DNA from: CAZBBC01 sp964489835
GTDB lineage: Bacteria > Calditrichota > Calditrichia > JAJRVZ01
Reading direction: 5' to 3'
DNA length: 16,460 bases
Assembly: GCA_964489835.1 (NCBI GenBank)
Contig: CAZBBC010000109.1
Coordinates: forward strand, 1-16,460
Part shown: positions 1 to 5,601 of the stretch, one piece after another
How the letters are laid out: each line of letters opens with the position of its first letter
Position numbering within the stretch: the first letter of the stretch is position 1
Made by a program: the position numbers and the translations under genes
Notes under the pieces: model-generated
Told to the model about the DNA's origin: nothing
What the model saw: only the letters and a program-made list of their open reading frames with translations
The model's database searches: none

Positions 1-300
1 TCTAGCAACCAAAATCCCAATGTCCAATGTTCCTGATAAAATATGTCGGCCTCCAACCTTTCGGAAAATCCCAAGTTCCAAATCCCAAATTCCAAATAAT
101 CCCCAACTCCCAATGTCAAATACCCGGTGTCAAATACCCGGTGTCAAATATTAAATCAATTTCTAATGTACAATGCCCTAAGTCCAATCAAATCGAAAGA
201 TTCCATCTATAAAGTATATATACATTGTGATTGGGATTTGGAATTTCATTTGTCATTGGGATTTATGTATGATTTGGCATTTCATTTGTCATGGGTGCTT
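1..300. repeat. Degenerate 7-base-phased repeat region, no gene
   Basis: This stretch consists of low-complexity, phrase-like DNA. Around 60-205 it can be laid out in 7-base units of the type CAAATCC, CAAATTC, GTCAAAT and ACCCGGT. A 14-base unit (two heptamers, TGTCAAATACCCGG) occurs at 114-127 and 128-141, with a 9-base partial copy at 142-150. From about 228 to 295 the complementary-looking wording appears (ATTTGG, TTGGGAT), including a near-direct repeat at 235-260 and 271-295. The two halves therefore form a loose inverted arrangement. A short open frame across 27-212 is only the repeat being readable and I do not call it a gene. Confidence 0.75.
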
Positions 301-537
301 TGATATTTCTTCATGATCATAATAAAACCTGGTTTTTCACCACCTGAAATTGTCTGTGAAGCGAGCGGCAGAATTTTTTCCATTTATTTTACAACATATA
401 AAGATTCCGGTGCTGGCGCTTGCATAAAATAAACACACAAGAAATGTACCAAAACGGTAGAAAGAAAGTAAGATTATAAATAACAAGGTAATACACAACT
501 GGTGGGTCAATGGATATCGGTACTATCGTTCACTAAT

Positions 538-555
538 TGTGAATGATCATTCACA
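538..555. promoter_or_regulatory. Perfect 18-bp palindrome, operator-like
   Basis: TGTGAATGATCATTCACA reads identically on both strands. An extra TTCAC half-site at 530-534 pairs with GTGAA at 539-543, so three TTCAC/GTGAA half-sites lie within 26 bases. This looks like a dimeric transcription-factor site. The TGTGA...TCACA arms are 8 bases apart, not the 6 of a classical CRP site. No adjacent gene start is visible, so the regulated gene, if any, lies left of the window. Confidence 0.35.
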
Positions 556-604
556 CGCGTTCTCTCTTCGGCATCTGAATTTCACATTCATATCATTAAC
601 TCTG

Positions 605-641
605 AAAAAAGTTTACAGATTGCGTCGCTAACGCTCGCAAT
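605..641 (-). terminator. Possible terminator or REP-like hairpin after the 418-codon lipoprotein gene
   Basis: On the minus strand, 23 bases past the stop codon, bases 641-619 begin ATTGCG and end CGCAAT, giving a 6-bp stem with an imperfect interior. A run of six T follows 8 bases later (610-605). The stem belongs to a wording widely seen as an intergenic repeat (cattgcgagcg...cgcaatc). The T-run is displaced from the stem, so termination is only a possibility. Confidence 0.35.
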
Positions 642-663
642 GACGATAGAATCTACCCCACAT

Positions 664-1902
664 TCACTCTAATTCATAGATGTGGACGTCAAAAGGCTTA
701 TAATCATCGGTCAGACTCCCGGATTGAATGGCGAGGTTCCTGTTTTCATTTAAGACTTTGGCGTTATTAAATGTATCTAAGCCCCGGAGACTAACACGCA
801 CCGGATTTTTATCGGCATTGGCGGTAATAAGATACCTTTTACCATCGACCTGCTTGACCAATATTTCAACGCCGCTATCTACCGAATGACCCAATTCATG
901 ATATACTATTTCAATATTTATCTTGGTTTTTGGGGCAGATAAAACAGGCTGTAAACGGGTCATTTCGCGGGTTACCCGATTCAGATCATTCATAAAATCT
1001 GAAGGCTGCGGCGTATAGGACATGCCCCAATAATTTATTCCGGCTGCCCCATGAATGATGGCATTAAAGGCCATAAACCTTGATTGTTCGTAGGACGGAT
1101 ATAAAATCATCTCTGTATTTCGTTCCTTCTCCTCTTTGAGCATTTCCCAGGAAAAACCCTGTAATACCATAAATACCGGTTTTGAATAATCGATGACCCG
1201 TTGCATTTTATCCGTATATTCACCGACCTGACTGGGGTATGTATTCAATAAATCGCCCTGTATTCCATCCTCAAATAAAGCATAGGTGGGTGTAATACCA
1301 TGGGGAATTATCGGATAAATATCACAGGCAACAATATCGGTAGATGAATTATATTTTTGGAGTGTTGAGATCAGGTTAACCGGGCCATGATTCGTATAAA
1401 CCAAATGCTCCGGATCATTATTTTTTATTAACTGATACGTCTCCAGCATTGGCTCGGGCTGAATACGTTGTTCCGCGGAATTCCAGGTAAACGCCGGTTC
1501 ATCGGCAATCTCCCATATTAGTAGCGACGGGTGTGACTTGAATTCGTTGATCACACCGGCAATGCGTTTCTGATCTTCCTCCCGTTTATTGTCCTTAATA
1601 TAGCCCGTGGAAATCCATGTTTTTAACTGATATTGATGGGCAGCGTCCAAAGCATTTAAATTCGCACCCACATGAATCAAATTGTAACCGTTTTCCTTTA
1701 GCACACGGTACGGATCTTCCGCTTTGGGCAAATGATAGGCGCCAACAATAAAGGTTCGGGCGCCGTCAATGATTAGCATGCCATCGTCATCCCGGTGTGC
1801 CTGATTTAAAGGTACCGTCTCCTTTTTCATACATCCGCAAAAACATGACATCACGACAAGAATGCTCACAAATATGCTGATACGGTGAGAATTATATTTC
1901 AT
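664..1902 (-). CDS. Glycosidase-like lipoprotein with TIM barrel and C-terminal beta domain
   Basis: A 412-residue protein predicted to be exported and lipid-anchored: a basic start, a hydrophobic stretch, then candidate lipobox cysteines at residue 20 (VMSC) or 24 (FCGC). Residues 45-310 look like a clan GH-A TIM barrel, with IWEIADEP at about 129-136 giving Glu135 as the likely strand-4 acid/base. The strand-7 segment VFMVLQGFSW has Gln248 where a nucleophilic Glu would be expected. The last 80 residues form a beta domain ending KPFDVHIYELE. The same barrel and tail pattern recur in the lipoprotein at 5602-7551. I chose the ATG at 1902 because GGAAGGA (1911-1917) lies 8 bases upstream; the in-frame ATG at 1920 has no Shine-Dalgarno sequence. 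The exact substrate and activity are unknown. It may be a carbohydrate-binding or non-canonical enzyme. Confidence 0.7.
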   Translation of the reverse strand: MKYNSHRISIFVSILVVMSCFCGCMKKETVPLNQAHRDDDGMLIIDGARTFIVGAYHLPKAEDPYRVLKENGYNLIHVGANLNALDAAHQYQLKTWISTGYIKDNKREEDQKRIAGVINEFKSHPSLLIWEIADEPAFTWNSAEQRIQPEPMLETYQLIKNNDPEHLVYTNHGPVNLISTLQKYNSSTDIVACDIYPIIPHGITPTYALFEDGIQGDLLNTYPSQVGEYTDKMQRVIDYSKPVFMVLQGFSWEMLKEEKERNTEMILYPSYEQSRFMAFNAIIHGAAGINYWGMSYTPQPSDFMNDLNRVTREMTRLQPVLSAPKTKINIEIVYHELGHSVDSGVEILVKQVDGKRYLITANADKNPVRVSLRGLDTFNNAKVLNENRNLAIQSGSLTDDYKPFDVHIYELE

Positions 1903-1910
1903 TGACTTTT

Positions 1911-1917
1911 TCCTTCC
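1911..1917 (-). promoter_or_regulatory. Shine-Dalgarno site deciding the start at 1902
   Basis: GGAAGGA on the minus strand, 8 bases before the ATG at 1902. The same sequence with the same spacing precedes the other glycosidase-like lipoprotein (7560-7566), which supports this start over the in-frame ATG at 1920 that overlaps the site. Confidence 0.7.
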
Positions 1918-2193
1918 CATTCAAATAACAATTATAAATTATGAATTATGAATTGTAAATTAATTACCCTCTTGGATCGTTTATTAAAATTAACCACAAA
2001 GTACACTAAGAATGCACAAAGGTCACAAAGAATGACATAAAACGATCAATATTTTGCTATCTTTGCATCCTTGTATCTAAAATAGCTCTTTGAATTAGTA
2101 AAGTTGATGTCTGTTTCCAACTGGTAAATCGCAGGAGGCGAAAAATAATTTATGGCTCATTGATTCCAGTTAGGTGATCAAATAAATGTAGAG

Positions 2194-2209
2194 ACGTAGC
2201 ACGCTACGT
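2194..2209. repeat. Short palindrome (7-bp arms, 2-base loop)
   Basis: ACGTAGC-AC-GCTACGT is a perfect hairpin inside GTAGAGACGTAGCACGCTACGT. This resembles a widespread intergenic palindrome of the type GTAGAGACGTAGC...GCTACGTCTCTAC. The outer right arm here has decayed. It lies 56 bases past the stop of the UlaG-like gene. Confidence 0.5.
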
Positions 2210-2264
2210 TTGTACCCCGATATATTATTATTTAACACATAGATTTAGTACCAGGCGCTGCTTG

Positions 2265-3083
2265 TTATAGCAAAAATGGAACCCCTATCTGGGCGATCTT
2301 ATAATTTAACTTACCCTGTGCCTGTGAAATAAAATCGGCGACGTTTGCCGTGTTTAAGGTATACATATCATAGTGCATCGGAATCACTGTTTTAGCCTTA
2401 ATGGTCCGGGCAAAATTTATCGCTTCCTCAATCGTAAAATTAGGATCAAATTCAAGTTCTTCCGGTTGCCTCCCGTTGATTGGTAAAAAGGCCAGATCAA
2501 TGGAAAATTCCTTTAGATAAGCGGCTTGTTTATCATATAAAATAGTGTCCCCGGCATGAAATATTGTCTTGCCATCCACTTCTATAATATAGCTGAGAAA
2601 GTGATAACCATTTTTATCATCATATTTTAGTTCCGAATGAGCGGCCGGTATGGCGTGTACACGCAGGTGATCAAATCCCTGGTTATCTTCTCCTTTCATT
2701 AAACATAACCGGGATTCTTCCACAAATAAGCCGAGCATACGAATGTGTGCTGCCCTGGGGACAATAAATGTTGTACCCGGATTCCGCAAGGCGATGATGG
2801 GAATACTAAATGGATCAATATGGTCTACATGATCATGGGTACAGAGTACATAGTCAATATCATACAATTCTTTCGCTGGGATGGGGATCGCGGACATCCG
2901 GATATGTTCGTTTTTCCATCCATAGGTCCACTGCTCGGCAAAATCTGATAAATAGGGATCAATTAAAAAAACACAATTTCTGCTCCTGATCAGAAATCCG
3001 TTTTGTCCAAGCCACACAATGGCTAATTGTCCTGGTTCAAGATCAAAACCATAGAGCTGATTTAAAATAGGATTTTTTCGCAT
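2265..3083 (-). CDS. UlaG-like metallo-beta-lactamase-fold hydrolase
   Basis: A 272-residue cytoplasmic protein of the MBL-fold metal-dependent hydrolase family that includes L-ascorbate-6-phosphate lactonase UlaG. The metal-binding signature THDHVDH spans residues 82-88 (His83, His85, Asp87, His88). Further ligands are His149 (AAHSE), Asp179 (FHAGDT) and His237 (IPMHYD), so the dinuclear site looks intact. It is shorter than E. coli UlaG (about 354 aa). I chose the ATG at 3083, preceded by AAAAAGAG at 5-base spacing; an upstream in-frame ATG at 3119 would run into the SDR gene, whose stop is at 3095. With the chosen start the two genes are 11 bases apart and surely co-transcribed. A lactonase acting after a dehydrogenase fits the neighbours, but the substrate is inferred, not shown. 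Confidence 0.8.
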   Translation of the reverse strand: MRKNPILNQLYGFDLEPGQLAIVWLGQNGFLIRSRNCVFLIDPYLSDFAEQWTYGWKNEHIRMSAIPIPAKELYDIDYVLCTHDHVDHIDPFSIPIIALRNPGTTFIVPRAAHIRMLGLFVEESRLCLMKGEDNQGFDHLRVHAIPAAHSELKYDDKNGYHFLSYIIEVDGKTIFHAGDTILYDKQAAYLKEFSIDLAFLPINGRQPEELEFDPNFTIEEAINFARTIKAKTVIPMHYDMYTLNTANVADFISQAQGKLNYKIAQIGVPFLL

Positions 3084-3094
3084 GATTACTCTTT

Positions 3095-3856
3095 TTAAAG
3101 ATCCGGGCGGCTGGCACAAAAGCCCAGTGTTAAACCGCCGTCTACGACAAAGGAAGTCCCGGTGATATATTCCGCTTCATGTGAGGCGAGGAAACAAACC
3201 ATGTCGGCAATTTCCGGCGGTTGTCCAACCCTTCCCATAGGAACAGCGGTAAGAAATTTTTTCTGCCGCTCAGGATCGGTAAGTTCTGTTGCAATAGCAC
3301 CCGGTGTCACCTGGTTAACCTGAATATTATGTTCTGCTAATTCAAGGGCCATATTTTTTGTCAGCATCACTAATCCACCCTTGGAGGTGCTATAATGCGC
3401 GTAATTGCGCCGGGCGTGAAATTCATGTACGGAACCGATATTGATTATTTTGCCCCCTCCATTTTTGATCATCATATGTGCTGCCAATTGGCCGCACAAA
3501 AAAGGCGCTTTCAGATTTATCGTAAAAACACGATCCCAGTCTTCTTCAGACATCTCCAGGAATGATACGGCATTCTGATAAACCGCGTTGTTAACCAGTA
3601 TATTTAATTGCCCAAAATGCGATTCAATTTCCTTAAACATCTGACGGATAGCATTCATATCCGCCAAATCACAGGCCCATTTAATGCTCTTTGGACTTAT
3701 GCCCGATACCTGATGGAAACTCTCCTGAAGGGCCTCGGATTGCGCATGTCCGTGAACAATAACAATGCCGCCTTCCTGGGCGAAACGCAAGGCGATGGCA
3801 CGACCGATACCTCTACTGGAGCCGGTTACTAAAATGATCTTATTTTTAAATTTCAT
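3095..3856 (-). CDS. SDR-family oxidoreductase
   Basis: A 253-residue classical short-chain dehydrogenase/reductase. The Rossmann motif TGSSRGIG is at residues 11-18, NNA at 89-91, and the catalytic tetrad reads Asn114, Ser142, Tyr155 (YSTSK) and Lys159. The C-terminal ITGTSFVVDGG motif at 231-241 is typical of the FabG/glucose-dehydrogenase-like group. It likely oxidises or reduces a sugar, polyol or sugar acid using NAD(P); the cofactor cannot be decided from the loop after strand 2. A weak AGGA lies just upstream of the ATG at 3856. The gene is followed 11 bases later by the UlaG-like gene. FabG-type fatty-acid synthesis is unlikely because no acyl-carrier or fab genes are near. Confidence 0.85.
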   Translation of the reverse strand: MKFKNKIILVTGSSRGIGRAIALRFAQEGGIVIVHGHAQSEALQESFHQVSGISPKSIKWACDLADMNAIRQMFKEIESHFGQLNILVNNAVYQNAVSFLEMSEEDWDRVFTINLKAPFLCGQLAAHMMIKNGGGKIINIGSVHEFHARRNYAHYSTSKGGLVMLTKNMALELAEHNIQVNQVTPGAIATELTDPERQKKFLTAVPMGRVGQPPEIADMVCFLASHEAEYITGTSFVVDGGLTLGFCASRPDL

Positions 3857-3910
3857 TTTTTCCTACCGAGGTTAATCCCCTTCGGGGTTTTTTAATGGTG
3901 GTAAAATCAT

Positions 3911-3952
3911 TTGTAATTGGTAATTGGTAATTTGTAATTTGTAATTGGTAAT
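3911..3952. repeat. Six tandem 7-base units TKGTAAT
   Basis: The units read TTGTAAT, TGGTAAT, TGGTAAT, TTGTAAT, TTGTAAT, TGGTAAT without a gap. Only the second base of the unit varies. This is the cleanest of the heptamer arrays in the window and lies 55 bases upstream of the SDR start. Confidence 0.9.
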
Positions 3953-4063
3953 TAAAATTATTTTGTATTTTTGATTTTTTCCATTGGTTTATTGGTCACA
4001 CTAACGTTTTCTTAACCGCAAGGCCCTACCCGCCGGCAGGCGCGGCGTAAAGTATTTTTATTT

Positions 4064-4112
4064 GTTCTTTTGTCCCGCCGAAGGGCGGATCTGCGACTTG
4101 ATACAAAAGAAC
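4064..4112. repeat. Inverted repeat with GC-rich inner hairpin
   Basis: Arms GTTCTTTTGT (4064-4073) and ACAAAAGAAC (4103-4112) are a perfect 10-bp inverted repeat. Inside, CCGCC-GAAG-GGCGG (4075-4088) forms a second stem. The wording (cttttgtcccgcc...ggcgg...acaaaag) resembles a common intergenic repeat of environmental bacteria. It looks like a mobile or duplicated palindromic element, not a gene-specific signal. Confidence 0.6.
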
Positions 4113-4254
4113 CAAAAAATCAAGGCTGTAAAATAATTTGAAGGCCGTTTTCAATAGCACCAACACCATGCAGGATCCATGAGGAATGATAGTTTAAATA
4201 TTTGCTCTATTAATCATATATTCAAATTACTATCACCAATTCCTCATTCCCAAA

Positions 4255-4282
4255 ATACCTTATACCCTATACCTTATACCCT
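4255..4282. repeat. Four tandem 7-base units ATACCYT
   Basis: The units alternate ATACCTT, ATACCCT, ATACCTT, ATACCCT in perfect phase. The array ends 27 bases from the stop codon of the zinc dehydrogenase. Confidence 0.85.
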
Positions 4283-4308
4283 TTTGGTGTGGAAAACATA
4301 CGGCGCCC

Positions 4309-5394
4309 TTAGATTACGCCCCACGGTTCGAAAACGACTTTATAGGCTTCTTTGGGGGATTTTAATAATAATCGAAAGGCCTCCTGATAATCTTCCAGTG
4401 GGAATTTATGGGTAATCCAAGGTTTTACATCAATCTCCCCTGAATTTAGAAGTCTATAAGCTTCGATCAGGTCACGATAAAAGGCATTGGAAGAAGTAGT
4501 AATTGTTCGTTCTGAACCGAGCATGGCCGCATTTATATTCATCGGTGTTTGATGTACGGCCAGGTTCACATAGGTGCCCGATTCCTCTAAAAGCGGCAAA
4601 GCCAAATTTATCGTATCATTACTTCCAACGGAATCAAAAATGGCTGCACATTTTTGCGCGCCGATCGTATCCCGTAGAACTTCCTCAACTTTTTGCACAC
4701 CGGGATCAATCACCGTAAATTCTTTAAAATGGCCGATGACCTGACGTGCGAAGGGAGAGGGATCAGACACAAAAATATTTCCGGCCCCTTTGGATTTGGC
4801 TACCTGGGCAATGCTCAAACCGGCCGGTCCACCGCCAATGCACAGGATATTCGCACCCTCATAAATACATGTCCGCCCAACGACGTGAACGGCAACACAT
4901 AATATATCCGCCATGGCCGCTTCCGGATAAGAGAGATGATCAGATATCGGATGTAAAAGATCAGCCCAACCCAAACAATATTCAGCATAAGCCCCGGGGA
5001 AAAAAGCCATTTTTTCCCAGCCCTGGGCATGACCGATATGTATCATATGGCGGCAGAGGTTTTCGCGTCCGCTTTTGCAAAACGAACAGATCCCGCACAC
5101 ACGGTAGGATTGCACGCCGACCTGTTTACCTACCAGATGTTTATATTTATCAGAATTAACCTGCACGACCTCTCCGGAAAACTCATGTCCCATAATCATA
5201 TTGGGCGGATTATCAACATGTTTTCCCAGCGTATGAAGCGCCCAGGGATTTTCACCTGCCCAGTATCTTAAATCACTGCCACAGATCCCACAGGCTTTCA
5301 CCTTGATCATCACATGATTTTCAGCGGTGAGTTCAAATTCCGGTACTTCCGTTAATTCGAGAGTTTTTGGTTTTTTTAAGACAACAGCTTTCAT
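4309..5394 (-). CDS. Zinc-dependent alcohol/polyol dehydrogenase (MDR family)
   Basis: A 361-residue medium-chain dehydrogenase, the usual length for the threonine/sorbitol dehydrogenase branch. Catalytic zinc ligands are Cys38 (CGICGSD) and His70-Glu71 (MGHEFSG). The structural zinc site is Cys100, Cys103, Cys106 and Cys114 (CGICSFC...C). The Rossmann motif GGGPAG is at 187-192. It should oxidise a secondary alcohol of a sugar or polyol with NAD(P). I chose the ATG at 5394, giving the family-typical start MKAVVLK with AGAAAAAG upstream. The in-frame ATG at 5451 would add 19 residues encoded by the inverted repeat at 5411-5593, so it is not the start. The gene lies between a glycosidase-like lipoprotein and the SDR/lactonase pair, consistent with sugar oxidation. 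Confidence 0.85.
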   Translation of the reverse strand: MKAVVLKKPKTLELTEVPEFELTAENHVMIKVKACGICGSDLRYWAGENPWALHTLGKHVDNPPNMIMGHEFSGEVVQVNSDKYKHLVGKQVGVQSYRVCGICSFCKSGRENLCRHMIHIGHAQGWEKMAFFPGAYAEYCLGWADLLHPISDHLSYPEAAMADILCVAVHVVGRTCIYEGANILCIGGGPAGLSIAQVAKSKGAGNIFVSDPSPFARQVIGHFKEFTVIDPGVQKVEEVLRDTIGAQKCAAIFDSVGSNDTINLALPLLEESGTYVNLAVHQTPMNINAAMLGSERTITTSSNAFYRDLIEAYRLLNSGEIDVKPWITHKFPLEDYQEAFRLLLKSPKEAYKVVFEPWGVI

Positions 5395-5410
5395 TATTAC
5401 TACTTTTTCT

Positions 5411-5593
5411 AAACGCAAAGACGCTAAGATAGCGCAAAGTTTTTCATCCACGAATTACACTAATTAGCACGAATTAACACGAATTATATTAAGAATATTA
5501 TAAAAGAGTAAAGATAATTAATTAGTGAAATTCGTGTAATTCGTGGACTAGTTCTCCTTACAATCTTTGCGAAAACTTCGTGCCTTTGCGGTT
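5411..5593. repeat. 183-bp nested inverted repeat filling an intergenic gap
   Basis: Outer ends AAACGCAAAG (5411-5420) and CTTTGCGGTT (5584-5593) pair at 9 of 10 positions. A second pair is CGCAAAG (5433-5439) with CTTTGCG (5565-5571). The inner arms TCCACGAATTACAC (5447-5460) and GTGTAATTCGTGGA (5534-5547) are a perfect 14-bp match. The element sits between the stop of the lipoprotein gene (5602) and the start of the dehydrogenase gene (5394). It could form a large hairpin in RNA or be a MITE-like unit; no terminal direct duplication is obvious. Confidence 0.8.
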
Positions 5594-5601
5594 CAATTAA
5601 T

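Larger units (their letters stand above)
301..663. other. Non-coding interval with no recognised gene
   Basis: No credible coding frame is seen on either strand between the repeat block and the stop codon of the lipoprotein gene at 664. The interval holds one perfect palindrome (538-555) and one hairpin-forming repeat (619-641), both listed separately. It could include the promoter of a leftward gene starting beyond base 1, but I see no convincing -35/-10 pair. Confidence 0.5.
1903..2264. other. Intergenic interval with degenerate repeats and one hairpin
   Basis: No gene is seen. Bases about 1932-1962 are heptamer-like (AATTATG twice, then related units). Bases about 1990-2035 carry the phrase 'accacaaagtacactaag...cacaaaggtcacaaag', a wording recurrent in environmental bacterial intergenic DNA. 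A short palindrome follows at 2194-2209. No terminator with a T-run or clear promoter could be placed. Confidence 0.5.
3857..4308. other. Repeat-filled intergenic interval, no gene
   Basis: This 452-bp gap between the dehydrogenase and the SDR gene carries several repeat types: six heptamers (3911-3952), a G+C-richer patch with an inverted repeat (about 4028-4112), four heptamers (4255-4282), and a short ccccTTCgggg palindrome followed by T6 on the plus strand (about 3877-3894). A 78-codon plus-strand frame over 4179-4415 runs through repeats and into the dehydrogenase and is rejected. I cannot place a promoter. Confidence 0.55.

Noticed and set aside
114..150. Possible CRISPR-like direct repeats
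   Set aside because: The 14-base units are contiguous with no spacers and only two full copies; no cas genes are present.
27..212. Plus-strand 61-codon open frame at the left edge
   Set aside because: It consists of the degenerate heptamer-type repeat; the amino-acid sequence is repetitive and has no Shine-Dalgarno sequence or family features.
538..555. CRP/cAMP binding site
   Set aside because: TGTGA and TCACA are 8 bases apart instead of 6, and no promoter or gene start is next to it.
3877..3894. Plus-strand terminator (CCCC-TTC-GGGG then T6)
   Set aside because: The stem is only 4 bp and no plus-strand gene precedes it; on the minus strand it has no trailing T-run.
4746..5159. Plus-strand 137-codon frame and other plus-strand frames over coding genes
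   Set aside because: They lie antisense inside well-supported minus-strand genes with clear family motifs and have no features of their own.
5395..5451. 19-residue N-terminal extension of the zinc dehydrogenase
   Set aside because: The extension is encoded by the intergenic inverted repeat and precedes the family-typical MKAVVLK start.
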